Below are positions 16,136 through 30,200 of a stretch of DNA of 64,000 bases, piece after piece; position 1 is the stretch's first letter; each line of letters opens with the position of its first letter. The stretch lies in the NCBI GenBank assembly GCA_033794685.1, contig JARAYZ010000002.1, one strand, 5' to 3'. The stretch comes from Lentzea sp033794685 (GTDB lineage: Bacteria > Actinomycetota > Actinomycetes > Mycobacteriales > Pseudonocardiaceae). Made by a program: the position numbers and the translations under genes. The notes beneath the pieces were generated by a model. The model searched no databases. It worked only from the letters and a program-made list of their open reading frames with translations, and was not told the DNA's origin.

Positions 16136-19100
16136 GCGTCCTCCTTCGCGGCACCGAAGACCCGTTTCAGCACGTCTCCGATGACCCGCATGGATTCCGG
16201 CCGGTCCATGTCCTGGTGGCCGGTCGGTACGGTGTGGACGGTCAGGCCCGCGTGGACGAAGTCCTGCCACGAGGCCGCGGGATCCTTGCTGTTCTCCGCC
16301 GTCGCCTTGAAGAAGACCGCCGCCCCGTCGAACTCCGGTGGCACGTATCCGGTCAGCAACCCGATGTGCGCGACGCTGATGTCCGACACCAGCTCGGCGA
16401 TCGCGTCCACGTCCGGCAGGTCCGCGTCGGCGTACCGTCCGCGCAGGAACAGGTCGAACCCCTCGCGCACGTCCTCGCCGCGCAGGTCGCCCGCCTCTGC
16501 GGCGGTTTCGGGGTAGCAGTCCATCAACGCCAGCAGCTCGACCCGTTCGCCGCGCGCCCGGAGTTCGGCAGCGATGGCGTGCGCGGCGATGCCGCCGAAC
16601 GACCAGCCGAGCAGGTTGTACGGCCCGTGCGGCTGCACCGAGGTGATCCTGGCGAGGTAGGTGTCGACCAGTTCCGCCATGGACTCCGGCATGGCGTCGG
16701 GGCCGGTGGGATCGAGGCCGGGCGCCTGGAGCGCGTAGATCGGCCGGTCGTCGACGTACCGGGCGAGGCTGAGGTAGAACCAGCCGACGCCGCTCACAGG
16801 GTGCACGCAGAACAGCGGACGTCCGGCGCCGTGCGCGCGGATGGTCATGAGCGGCGCGTACGTCTCGTCGCGGCCGTCGTGGTTCAGGTCCAGCAGTCGC
16901 GGCGTCAGCTCGGCCACGGTGGAATGTTCGAACACCGTCCTCATGGGAACGTCGGTCCGCAGCACGGTGCGGATGCGAGACAACAACCTCGTGGCGAGCA
17001 GCGAATGTCCGCCCAGGTCGAAGAAGCTGTCATCGATGCCGACGTCGGCCACGCCCAGCACCTCGGCGAACAGACCGGCCAGCACCTCCTCGTGGGCGTT
17101 GCGCGGCCGCCGGGCCGAGCCGCCGGCGAGCTCGGGCGTCGGCAACGCGTCCCGGTTCACCTTTCCGTTGGCGGTCAACGGAAGGCGGTCGAGCATCAGC
17201 ACCGCCGACGGGACCATGTACGCGGGCAGCCGGCCGCTCAGGAAGGCCCGCAGGTCGATCCCGTGGTCGGCGACGGGCACGTTGCCGTACGAGGTCAGCG
17301 GTCCGGCCTTCGTGTAGCCGGGCGTGCAGGTGCCGGCGTCGTCATCGGGTGCGGCGAAGACGACGTCCATGTGTCCGGCGATCCGCGACCACGTCACCGC
17401 CGCCGCGTACCCCAGCCGCTCCCCGAGCTCGCAGAGCTCATCCCGTCGCACACCGGCGGATTCGGGCGGGCTGTGCTCACCGTGCAGATCACCGGTGGAG
17501 CGCAGGGCGTTCACCAGAGCCGCGTTCGGTACACCGACGACCCTGACGCGGTCGGGCCGCCGTGTCCGGAGGTGGTGTTCCAACGCCTCGCAGCTCGCCA
17601 CCTCGCTCCACCGCAGCCGGGGAACGTCCGCGAACGACCGCGTCCCGGACGGCGCCCTGCGCAGGGTCACGTCGTAGCGGAACTGGCTCAGCTCGTTGTC
17701 GTAGGCGCCGCTCTTCATCCGCACGTCGACCGCGTCGATCACGGGCAGCGTGTCCCGGAGCGCGGGGAAGAAGTCCGGGTGCAGGACCAGTTCCTTCTCC
17801 ATGGCGATCTCGGTGGCGATGGCACGGCGGATCTTGTCCCGGCCTGCCTCGTCGAGTTCGGCCGTGGTCTCCAGGCCGAGGCGCCGGACCTGGACCGTGG
17901 TGGCGAACTCGCGCAGCAGCGCGCCGTTGCGGACGTCGCCGATGAACAGCGCGCCGCCCGGTGCCAGCAGTCCCATCGCCTTCTCGATGACGTCGACCAG
18001 GTACTGCACGCTCGGGAAGTACTGAACGACCGAGTTGAGCACGACGGTGTCGAACCCGCGTTCCGGCAGCCGGTCGATCAGGTCGGCTCGCCCGACGACC
18101 AGCGTCACCCGGCCCGCCCACTCCGGCGCCAGCCGATCGAGGTGCTGCCGGAGCCCGTCGATCACGGGTTCGGAGAAGTCCGTCCCGCAGTACGTGTCGC
18201 ACAGCGGGGCCAGGCGGGACATCAGCAGGCCGGTGCCGACGCCGATCTCGAGCAGTCTCCCCGGCCGCAGCGACCGGATCCGCTCGACCGTCGTGTCGCG
18301 CCACTCCCGCATCTCCGGCAGCGGAATCGGTGCTCCGGTGTAGCTGCTGTGCCAGCCGCGGAAGTCGTCGCCGAAGCCGGCCGGGAGTTCCCCGTCGTAC
18401 AGGCCGTCGTACATGTCCTGCCACTGGTCCACCAGTTCCGCCTCACGGCTCTCCTGGCGTTCGGCCGGTGCCTCCTGGTTCGCGACGACGTACGCGACCA
18501 GTTGCCGGTCGCCCTGCCCGGTGAGGTCACGGGCGGCCACCGCGGCCTGCGCCACCCGGGGGTGTGACCTCAGGACCGCTTCGACCTCGCCGGGTTCGAC
18601 CCGGAACCCGCTGATCTTCACCTGGTCGTCCACCCTGCCGACGAACACGAGCCGTCCGTCGCGCGTCCAGCGCGCCAGGTCGCCGGTGCGGTACATCCGG
18701 GAACCCGCCGGGCCGAACGGATTCGCCACGAACCGTTCCGCGGTGAGCCCCGGCCTGCCGAAGTACCCGCGTGCCAGACCCGCGCCGCCGATCCACAGTT
18801 CGCCGGCCACGCCCGTCGCGACCGGGGTCAGGTCGTCGGTCAGGACGTACACGCGGGCGTTCAGGATCGGGGTGCCGATCGGGACGACCGGATCGTCGAA
18901 CTCGCCGCGGTTCGCGGCGGAGACGACGTGGGTCGTGGCGTTCACGGTGGTCTCGGTCGGGCCGTAGATGTTGATGATCCGGATGTCGTCGTGCGCCTGG
19001 AGGACGCGGTCTACGGCGGCGGTGGACACCTTGTCGCCGCCCGTCGCGAGGTAGCGCATGGTCCGCAGACCCGACAGGTCCTCCGACGACATGAGGTCGA

Positions 19101-21210
19101 ACAGTCCGGCGGTGGCCCACAGGGAGTCGATCTCGTGCGAGGAGACGAACTGGATGCGGTTCGCCGGTGACTCCATGCCCACGGGCAGCGGGAAGAGGGT
19201 CCGGCCGGTCAGCAGTGCCGGCCAGATCTCGTACACCGACGCGTCGAAGGCGACCGACGACTGGACGAGGATCCGGTCGCCGGGCCCTTCCGGCCAGCCG
19301 TTGGCGACCTCGTTCACCACACTGCGATGGGAGACCGCGACGCCTTTCGGTTGCCCGGTCGAACCGGAAGTGAACATCACGTACGCGAGGTGGGCCGGGC
19401 GCAGGCGTTCCCTGGGCGGAGTGGTCCGCTCACCGGCCACCTCCGACAGGTAAAGCCTCGGGATCTCCTCGTCCGGCAGCACGTCGCGCGTGTCCACGGC
19501 GCTGCTGGTCAGGATCAGGGCGGGTGCGGCGGCGGCGAGGACGGAACCGTTGCGGGCGCCGGGATACGCGGGGTCGATCGGCAGGTAGGCGGCACCGGCC
19601 TTCAGCACGCCGATCAGTGCCGCGATCAGGTCCGGCGAGCGTGGGAGCGCGACCGCGACCACGGACTCGATGCGCACACCCCGTGCGATCAGCTCGTGCG
19701 CGATCTCGTTGGCTCGTTCGTCGAGCTGCCGGTACGTGATGTCCTGAACATCGCCGGAGATCGCGATAGCGTCCGGGTTCCGTGCCACCTGCTGTTCGAA
19801 CAGCGCGGGCACGGTGTCGTCCGGTGTCCCGGGGCTCTCGGCCGTGCGGTTGAAGACTTCCAGGAGTCGGTGGCGCTCGGCGGGCAGGAGCACGTCGACG
19901 GCCCGGATCAGCGTGTCCGGTGCGGCGACCAGAGTCTCCAGGACGCTGACGTAGCGGGCGATGATCTGCTCGATCGTCTCCCGGTCGAACAGGTCGGTCG
20001 CGTACTCGACGGAGCCGTAGTAGCCCTCGTCACCGGTGTCGCTCTCCGGCCGTTCGGCGATGTTGAAGAACAGGTCGAACCGCGAGGTGCCGGTCGAGAC
20101 GGGGTGGAAGCCGACTTCCAGGTCGCCCAGGGCGAACGTCGGGTAGACGTTGTTCTGGAAGCCCAGCAGCACCTGGAAGACGGGGTGGTGGGCGACCGAT
20201 CGCGTCGGGTTGAGCAGCTCGACGAGTCGTTCGAACGGCGCGTCCTGGTTCGCATACGCGCCCAGGGCCTTCTCCCGCACCTGGGCGAGCACGTCGGTGA
20301 ACGTGGCGTCGTCCTCCAAGCCGACCCGCAGCACCCAGGTGTTGACGAAGAAGCCGATCAGGTCGTTCAGCAGGTCGTCGGTACGTCCGGCGATCGGCGA
20401 TCCGATCGGAATGTCAGCGCCCGCACCGAGTTTGCCGAGCAGCACGGCGAGCGCGGCCTGCATCACCATGGCCGCCGTGACGCCCTGCGCGCGGGCGAAC
20501 GCCTCGACGTTCTGCCGCAACTCCGCGTCCATGGTGAACAGGACGATGTCGCCGCGATGACTGGCGGCCGGCGGCCTGACCCGATCGACCGGCAGCGTGA
20601 TCTGGTCCGGCAGGTCCGCCAGCTCGTCGCGCCAGTAGGCGAACTGCCGCGCCACGACCGACTCCGGGTCGTCCTCGGACCCCAGCACCTCCTGCTGCCA
20701 CAACGTGTAGTCCACGTACTGCACCGGGAGCGGCTCCCACACCGGCGCCGCTCCCGCACACCGCGCCGCGTACGCCTCGGACAGGTCGCGCAACAACGGG
20801 ACCAGCGACCACCCGTCCGCGGCGATGTGGTGGATCACCAGGATCAACACACATCCGCCGGCGCCTTCGACGATCCTGGCGCGAACCGGGATCTCCGCCT
20901 CCAGATTGAACCGGTACCGCGCCACCTCCGCGATCAGCGCCTCCGCTTCCGCCGCCGTCGCCGACTCGGCCACGTCGACCGGAACGTCGAACGCGTCCAG
21001 CACCCGCTGCACCGCCACACCGTCGATCTCGGCGAACACCGTCCGCAGGCTCTCGTGCCGCTCGACGACGTCACGGACGGCGGCGGAGAACGCCGCCACG
21101 TCCGGACGCCCGGACAACGCGAGCCTCATCGGGACGTTGTAGGTGGCGGAAGGACCTTCGAACCGGTACAGGAACCACAACCGCCGCTGCGCGAACGACA
21201 ACGGCACCTG
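16132..21210 (-). other. NRPS module 5: C-A-NMT-T-TE
   Basis: C domain with HHIAADG near 20822. The A domain has its A3 loop near 19362 and A4 (AFDASVYEIW) near 19228; the code DAYWAGIVNK is not one I recognise, and the style suggests a small or hydrophobic residue. An N-methyltransferase (about 18420-17500; SAM motif LLEIGVGTG near 18240) is inserted between A8 and A10, so the residue is N-methylated. The carrier Ser is near 17004. The thioesterase follows with GWSFGG near 16597 and a C-terminal GHQDM His; it would hydrolyse or cyclise the peptide. Confidence 0.88.
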
Positions 21211-24200
21211 CTCGGGCCGCACCACCCTGGCCACCGGCACCTGCACCGCCCGGCCGTCGTCCAGCCGAGCCGCCAACGCGGCCACCGACGGACACTCGAA
21301 CACCACCCGGATCGGCACCTCGACACCCAGCACCGTCCTGATGCGGGACACCAGCCAGGTGGCGAGCAGCGAATGGCCGCCCTGCTCGAAGAAGCTGTCG
21401 TCGATCCCGACCCCGGCGACGTTCAGGACCTCCGCGAAGAGCCCGGCCAGCACCTCTTCCCGGCGGTCGCGCGGCGCGCGGTACTCCCCCGCGACGACCT
21501 CGGCGGCCTGCTCGCCGCCCCGCTCCACGAGTTCCAGCCGACCTTCCCGCGTCCACCGCGCCGACTGGCCGGACGGCGTGCCTGACACGTACAGGTCGCC
21601 GACCACGCCGGTGGGTACCGGATTCGACCAGCGATCCAGCACGTGGGCCCGTGCGTCCGGGTTCTGGTCTTCGGTGTTTCGGCTCCACACTTCAAGGACG
21701 CGGTGGCGCTCGTCGGGCAGAAACACGTCAACGTCCCGGATCAGCGTGTCCGGTGCGGCGATGACGGCGGCCAGAACGCTGAGGTAGCGGCTGATGATCT
21801 GCTCGATCGTCTCCCGGTCGAACAGATCCGTGGCGTACTCGACGAACCCGTAGTACCCGGTGTCGGTGGCTTCCTGTTCGACGATGTTGAACAGCAGGTC
21901 GAACCGCGAGGTGCCCGTCGACGTCGGCTCGAAACCGACCCCGAGATCACCCAGCGCGAGATGGGGGAAGATGTTGTTCTGGAAGGCGAGTGAGACCTGG
22001 AACAACGGGTGGTGCGCGGTCGACCGGGCCGGGTTGAGCAACTCGACGAGGCGCTCGAACGGCGCGTCCTGGTTCGCGTAAGCCCCAAGAGCCTTCTCCC
22101 GAACCTGGGCGAGGACATCGGCGAACGTCGCGTCGTCCTCCAGGCCGACCCGCAGCACCCAGGTGTTGACGAAGAAACCGATCAGATCGTCCAACGTCTC
22201 GTCGGTGCGCCCGGCGATCGGCGACCCGATCGGAATGTCAGTGCCCGCACCGAGTTTGCCGAGCAGCACGGCGAGCGCGGCCTGCATCACCATGGCGGCG
22301 GTCGCGCCCTGACTGCGGACCAACGTCTCAACGCCCTGACGCAACTCCGCGTCCATCGTGAACAGCACGACGTCACCGCGATAACTGGCGACAGGTGGCC
22401 TGACCCGATCTACGGGCAACGTGATGTGGTCCGGCAGACCGGCCAACTCGTCGCGCCAGTACGTGAACTGACGGGCGATGACCGAATCCGGATCGTCCTC
22501 CGACCCCAGCACATCCCGCTGCCACAACGTGTAGTCCACGTACTGCACCGGAAGCGGCTCCCACACCGGTGCCACCTCCGCACACCGCGCGGCGTAGGCG
22601 CCGGACAAGTCGTGCAACAGCGGGACCAGCGACCACCCGTCCGCGGCGATGTGGTGGATCACCAGGATCAACACACACCCGGCGTCGCCCACGACGACCC
22701 TGGCTCGAACCGGAATCTCCGCCTCCAGGTCGAACCGGTGCCGCACGACCTCGCCGACCGATTCCTCCAGTTCCTCAGGCGTGCTCGCCTCGACGACGTC
22801 GAGCGGAACGTCGAACGCGTCCAGCACCCGCTGCACCGCCACACCGTCGATCTCGGCGAACACCGTCCGCAGACTCTCGTGCCGCCCCAGAACGTCCCGG
22901 AGCGCGGCGGACAACGCCGTCACATCCGGACGCCCGGACAACGCGAGCCCCATCGGGACGTTGTAGGTCGCGGAAGGACCTTCGAACCGGTACAGGAACC
23001 ACAACCGCCGCTGCGCGAACGACAACGGCACCCGCTCGGGCCGCACCACCCTGGCCACCGGCACCTGCACCGCCCGGCCGTCATCCAGCCGAGCCGCCAG
23101 CCCGGCCACCGACGGACACTCGAACACCACCCGGATCGGCACCTCCACACCCAGCACCACCCGGATGCGGGACACCAGCCTCGTCGCCAGCAACGAATGA
23201 CCGCCCCGGTCGAAGAAGCTGTCGTCCACGCCCACAACAGGAACCCGCAGCACCTCGGCGAACAGACCACAAAGGATCTCCTCGCGGAGAGTGCGCGGTC
23301 CCCGATGAGCGGTCCCCGCGAACTCAGGCTCCGGCAACGCTGCCCGGTCCACCTTCCCGTTCGCCATCAGCGGCAGGTCGTCGACGACGACCACCACCGC
23401 CGGCACCATGAACTCCGGCAACCGGGACGCCACGAACCCACGCAGGTCCAGCGCCGCACCACCCACCGCGTAAGCCACCAACTGCTTGCCACCCGCACCA
23501 TCACGAGCAACGACCACAGCGCGCGACACCTCGGGATGCGACCCCAGGACGGCTTCGACCTCACCAGGCTCGACCCGGAAACCCCGGATCTTCACCTGAT
23601 CGTCGGCCCGGCCGACGAACACCAGCTCACCACCGGACCACCGCACCAGATCCCCGGTCCGGTACATCCGCGAACCCCCACCACCAAAGGGATCCGCGAC
23701 GAACCGCGACGCGGTGAGGGCGGGCAGATCGTGGTAGCCGCGCCCGACGTTCGGCCCGGCGACGTGCAGTTCTCCGGCCACTCCCGGCGGGACCGGGTTG
23801 AGGTCGGCGTCGAGGACGTGGACGCGGACACCGCCGAGCGGGGTGCCGATCGGCGCGTTGCCGCGATCGTCCACCGTGTCCAGTGACGCGGAGGCCGTGG
23901 CGTAGAACGACTCGGTCTGCCCGTAGGCGTTGAAGACCCGGGTTTCCGGTAGCACCTCACGGATGCGGTGGACCAGGGAGACGGGAAGTGCCTCACCGGC
24001 GAGCACCACGGCGTTGATGGTGGTGGCCTCCGGCAGGCCGGTCAGCAACTCGGCGAACGCGGACGGCACCGTGCTGACGACGCCGCCCGTCCACGAGTCG
24101 CGTTCGCCGAGTTCCAGCACGTCCCCGACGACGTCGACGACACCGCCGGTGGCCAGGGTCGCGAAGATCTCGAACACCGACACGTCGAAACTGACCGACG

Positions 24201-27200
24201 TGCCGGCCAGCGTGACCCCGCCCTGCCGCATGCCGAACCGGGCGGCCAGTTCCCGCACGCAGAGCGTGACACTCGCGTGCGTGATCCCCACGCCCTTCGG
24301 GATGCCCGTGGAACCGGAGGTGTACATCAGATACGCGAGATTGCCCGGCGACAACGGGGGACGCGGGTCCGCGCCGGTCGTGGTGAGCTCGTCGATCAGG
24401 AGGCACCGCACCCCTTCGCCGGCAACGGTTCCGGCGGTGGCGCTGTCCGCGATGACGACCACCGGTGCCGCGTCGGTGAGCACGTACGCCAGCCGGTCAG
24501 CCGGATACCCGGGATCGATCGGCAGGTAGGCGGCACCGGCTTTCAGGACACCGAGCAGGGCCGCGACCAGGTCCGGCGACCGGGGAAGCGCGACCGCGAC
24601 CACCGACTCGATCCGCACGCCGTGGGCGATCAACGCGTGCGCGATCTGGTCGGCGCGTTCGTCGAGCTCCCGGTAGGTCAGCGCCGCCCCGGCACAGGTG
24701 ACGGCGAGAGCCTCCGGCGTCCGCTCGACCTGGCTCTCGATCAGCAGGGGAACCGTCGTGATCGGCGCCGGGTCGTCCGAGGCTTCGAGGAGCCGGCGGC
24801 GCTCGGCGGGCAGCAGCACGTCCACGGCTCGGATCGGGACGTCCGGGGTGGCGACCACGGTCTCCAGGACGCCGACGTAGCGGGTGATGATCCGCTCGAT
24901 CGTTTCCCTGTCGAACAGGTCGGTGGCGTACTCCGCGAACCCGTGGTAGCCGTCCGGTCGCTCGACGATGTTGAACAGCAGGTCGAACCGCGAGGTGCCG
25001 GTCGACGTCGGCGTGAAGGTGATCTTCAGGTCGCCCAGGGCGAGGTGTGGCGAGCTGTTGTTCTGGAAGGCGAGCGAGACCTGGAACAACGGGTGGTGCG
25101 CGGTCGACCGCACGGGGTTGAGCAACTCCACCAGTCGCTCGAACGGCGCGTCCTGGTTCGCATACGCGCCAAGAGCCTTTTCCCGCACCTGAGCGAGAAC
25201 GTCGGCGAACGACGCGCCACGCTCCAGGCCGACCCGCAGCACCCAGGTGTTGACGAAGAAACCGATCAGGTCGTCCAACGTCTCGTCGGTACGACCCGCG
25301 ATCGGCGACCCGATCGGAATGTCGTCGCCCGCACCGAGTTTCCCGAGCAGCACCGCGAGCGCGCCCTGCATCACCATGGCCGGCGTGACACCCTGACTGC
25401 GGGCCAACGCCTCGACGCCCGCACGCAACGCCGCGTCCATCGTGAACGGGACGACGTCACCGCGATAGCTGGCCGCCGGTGGCCTGATCCGATCGACCGG
25501 CAGGACGACCTGTTCTGGCAGACCAGCCAACTCGTCGCGCCAATACGCGAACTGCCGCGACACGACCGATCCCGGATCGTCCTCCGACCCCAGCACTTCC
25601 CGCTGCCACAGCGAGTAGTCCACGTACTGCACCGGAAGCGGCTCCCAGCCCGGCTCCGTCCCCGCACACCGCGCCGCATACGCCTCGGACAGGTCGCGCA
25701 ACAACGGGACCAGCGACCACCCGTCCGCGGCGATGTGGTGCACCACCAGCATCAACACCTGCCCGGCGGCACCCGTGACGATCCGGGCCCTGATCGGGAT
25801 CTCCGCCTCCAGGTCGAACCGGTACCGCGCCACCTCCGTGACCACTGCCTCCAGCTCCGCCGCCGAAGACGCCTCGACGACGTCGACGGGCACCGCGCCG
25901 GCTTCCAGCACCCGTTGCACCGGCACGCCGTCGACCTCGGCGAACACGGTCCGCAGGCTCTCGTGCCGCGCGACTAGGTCGTGGACGGCGGCGGACAGGG
26001 CCGGCACGTCCGGCAGACCCGACAGCTCCAGCCTCATCGGCACGTTGTAGGTGGCGGAGGGCCCCTCGAACCGGTGCAGGAACCACAACCGACGCTGTGC
26101 GAACGACAACGGCACCCACTCCGGCCGCACCACCCGGCCCACCGGCACCTGCACCGGCCGGTCACCGTCCAAACGCGCTGCCAGCCGCGCCACGGACGGG
26201 TTCTCGAACACCGTCCGGATCGGCACCTCGACGCCCAGCGCCGTCCTGACCCGCGACACCAGCTTCGTCGCCAGCAGCGAATGGCCGCCCTGGTCGAAGA
26301 AGTTGTCGTCGATCCCGACCTGGCCGACGTCGAGGACTTCCGCGAACAGCCCTGCGAGCACCTCTTCGCGCGGGTTCCGGGGAGCCCGGTGGGTTCCCCC
26401 GCCGAACTCCGGCTCCGGCAGCGCCTCCCGGTCCACCTTCCCGTTCACCGTCAGCGGCAGGTCGTCGACGACGACCACCACCGCCGGCACCATGAACTCC
26501 GGCAACCGGGACGCCACGAATCCCCGCAGTTCCGCGCCGTCCAGTGCACCACCAACCGCGTACGCCACCAACTGCTTGCCACCCGCACCTTCACGAGCAA
26601 CCACCACCGCCCGCGACACCCGCGGATGCGACCCCAGCACCGCTTCGACCTCACCGGGCTCGACCCGGAACCCCCGGATCTTCACCTGATCGTCGACCCG
26701 ACCCAGGTAGACCAGGTCGCCCTCACGCGACCACCGCACCAGGTCCCCGGTCCGGTACATCCGCGAACCCCCGCCACCGAAGGGATCCGCGACGAACCGC
26801 GACGCGCTCAGCCCGGAACGTCCGAAGTAACCACGCGCCAACTGCGCACCCGACACGTACAACTCACCCACGACACCAACAGGAACCAGCCGCAGATCCG
26901 AGTCCAGCACTCGCATCCGCGTGTTCGACACCGGGGTGCCGATGGGCACCACGGTCGGCCAGCCGGTGCCGGGGTCGTCGAGCGCGTGGCTGGTGACGAC
27001 GTGGGTCTCCGCCGGTCCGTAGTTGTTGCGCAGCCGGATCCCGGGAGAGTCGAGGAAGAACGCCCGGAGGCGGTCGTCCAGGGTCAGCGCCTCGCCCGCC
27101 TGGCACACCTCACGCAGGTCGGGTAGGTCGATCCCGGCTTCCTGGGCCGCCTCGCACACGGCCTTGACGACCGGGGTCGGTGCGAACAGTTCACTGATCC

Positions 27201-30200
27201 GCTGCTCGCGCAGCCATGCCGCCAGCGCGTGCGGATCGGCCCTGGTCTCGTCGTCCGGAACGACCAGGGTCTTGCCCGTCACCAGACAGGACAGGATCTC
27301 CTGGACCGAGACGTCGAAACTCAACGCGGTGAACTGAGCCACCTTGCGGCCCACACCGCCCTCGGCGACGCTGTCGTGCCACCGCACCAGGTTCCCGAGC
27401 GCGCCACAGGTCATGGCGACGCCCTTGGGCGCACCGGTGGAGCCGGACGTGTAGATCAGGTAGGCGAGCTGGTCCGGCTGCGTCGCGGGCCGGGGCCGCG
27501 CACCCGCCGTCGTGAGCTCGTCGACCACCAGGCACGGCACACCCGCGCCGGCCACGGAATCGATCGAAGCGCGATCGGTGATCACCACCTTCGGCGCGGC
27601 ATCGGTGAGCACGAACTCCAGCCGCTCGACCGGATACGCGACGTCCACCGGCAGGTAGACACCGCCGGCTTTGAGAACTCCCAGCAGGGCGGCGACCAGG
27701 TCCGGCGAGCGCGGGAGCGCCACCGCGACCACCGCGTCCGGCCCGATCCCCTGGGCTGCCAAGGCGCCGGCGATGGCGTCGGCGCGCTCGTCGAGCTGCC
27801 GGTAGGTCAGCTCGCCCCCGGCGAAGGAGACCGCGATCGCGTCCGGTGTCCGCCGCACCTGGTCCTCGACCATCTGGGGCACCGGGCCGGCCGCGGTGGT
27901 CGCGGTGTCGTTCCAGGTTTCGAGGAGCCGGTGGCGCTCGGCGGGCAGGAGCACGTCCACGGCTCGGATCGGTGTGCCCGGTGCGGCGACGACCGTCTCC
28001 AGGACATCGGTGTAGCGGCTGATGACCTGTTCGATCGTCTCCCGGTCGAACAGGTCCGTGGCGTACTCCACGAACCCGTAGTAGCCCGTGTCGCTGTCGT
28101 CGCCGTCCGGCCGCTCGACGATGTTGAACAGCACGTCGAACCGGGACGTGCCCGTCGAGGTCGGCTCGAAGGTGACCTTCAGGTCGCCCAGCGCGAGATG
28201 GGGGAAGCTGTTGTTCTGGAAGGCGAGCGAGACCTGGAACAACGGGTGGTGCGCGGTCGACCGGGCCGGGTTGAGCAACTCGACGAGGCGCTCGAACGGC
28301 GCGTCCTGGTTCGCGTAAGCCCCAAGAGCCTTCTCCCGAACCTGGGCGACGACGTCGGCGAACGTCGCGTCGCGATCAAGGCCGACTCGCAGCACCCAGG
28401 TGTTGACGAAGAAACCGATCAGATCGTTCAACGTCTCGTCGGTGCGTCCGGCGATCGGCGACCCGATCGGAATGTCAGCGCCCGCACCGAGTTTGCCGAG
28501 CAGCACGGCGAGCGCGGCCTGCATCACCATGGCGGCGGTCGCGCCCTGACTGCGGGCCAGCGCTTCCACGCTCCGGCGCAACTCGGCGTCCAAGGTGAAC
28601 ACGACGAAATCGCCACGATGGCTCGCGACCGGCGGCCTGACCCGGTCGACCGGCAACCCGATCTGTTCCGGCACACCCGCCAACTCGTCGCGCCAGTACG
28701 CGACCTGGCGGGACACGACCGAGTCGGGGTCGTCCTCCGACCCCAGCACATCCTGCTGCCACAACGTGTAGTCGACGTACTGCACGGGAAGCGGCCCCCA
28801 AGCCGGCGCCGTCCCCGCGCACCGCGCCACGTACGCGTCGGACAGGTCGCGCAACAACGGGACCAGCGACCACCCGTCCGCGGCGATGTGGTGGATCACC
28901 AGGATCAGCACCTGCTCGGTGGCACCGCCGACGATCCTGGCGCGAACCGGGATCTCCGCCTCCAGGTCGAACCGGTACCGCGCCACCTCGCCGACCAGTT
29001 CCTCCAGCTCCGCCGGTGTGCTCGCCTCGACGGCGTCGAGCGGAACGTCGAACGCGTCCAGCACCCGCTGCGCCGGGACACCGTCGGCCTCGGCGAACAC
29101 CGTCCGCAGACTCTCGTGCCTGCCGACGACGTCACGGATCGCGGCGGACAACGCCGCCACGTCCGGCGCGCCCGACAACCCCAGCCTCATCGGGACGTTG
29201 TAAGTCGCGGAGGGCCCTTCGAACCGGTACAGGAACCACAACCGCCGCTGCGCGAACGACAACGGCACCCGCTCGGGCCGCACCACCCTGGCCACCGGCA
29301 CCTGCACCGCCCGGCCGTCGTCCAGCCGAGCCGCCAACGCGGCCACCGACGGACACTCGAACACCACCCGGATCGGCACCTCGACACCCAGCACCACCCG
29401 GATGCGGGACACCAGCCTCGTCGCCAGCAACGAATGACCGCCCCGGTCGAAGAAGTTGTCGTCCACGCCCACGGCCGAGACCCGCAGAACCTCGGCGAAC
29501 AGTCCACAAAGGATCTCCTCGCGGAGATTGCGGGGCGCCCGGTAGACGTCTCCCGCGAACTCGGGTTCCGGCAGCGCTCGCCGATCGATCTTCCCGTTCG
29601 CCGTCAACGGAAGCTCGTCGACGACGACCACCACGGCCGGCACCATGAACTCCGGCACCCGAGCCGCCACGAACCCACGCAGATCCACGCCGTTCAACGC
29701 GGCACCACCCACCGCGTAAGCCACCAACTGCTTGCCGCCCGAACCATCGCGAGCGACCACCAACGCCCGCGACACCTCGGGATGCGACCCGAGTACGGCT
29801 TCGACCTCACCAGGCTCGACCCGGAACCCCCGGATCTTCACCTGGTCGTCGGCCCGGCCCTCGAACACCAGCTCAGAACCGGACCACCGCACCAGATCCC
29901 CGGTCCGATACATCCGCGAACCCGCGCCACCAAAGGGATCCGCGACGAACCGCGACGCAGTGAGCCCGCATCGCCCGAAGTAGCCACGCGCCAACTGCGC
30001 GCCCGCCACGTACAACTCACCCACGACACCAACCGGAACCAGCCGCAATCCCGGATCCAGCACCCGCACCCGCATGTTCGGCACCGGAAGGCCGATCGCG
30101 CTGCCGGTCGTGGACGCGTCGAGCGGCCGGTGGGTGACGTGCACGGTCGTCTCGGTGATCCCGTACATGTTGACCAGCTGAGGATCCCGGTCACCGTGGC

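Larger units (their letters stand above)
21140..29400 (-). repeat. Near-identical carrier-to-C-domain boundary blocks within the NRPS gene
   Basis: Stretches of roughly 190 bases spanning the carrier-domain end and the start of the next C domain are almost the same at about 21140-21330, 22966-23156 and 29206-29396, with a more diverged copy at about 26046-26236. A second repeated block, the A8-A10 end of the adenylation domains, recurs near 23360-23700, 26440-26800 and 29600-29940. This is intragenic homogenisation between modules, not a mobile element. Confidence 0.8.

Noticed and set aside
21140..29400. Near-identical DNA blocks that could suggest an insertion element or assembly duplication
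   Set aside because: They coincide with carrier-C boundaries of an unbroken NRPS frame, so module homogenisation explains them better; no transposase or target-site duplication was seen.
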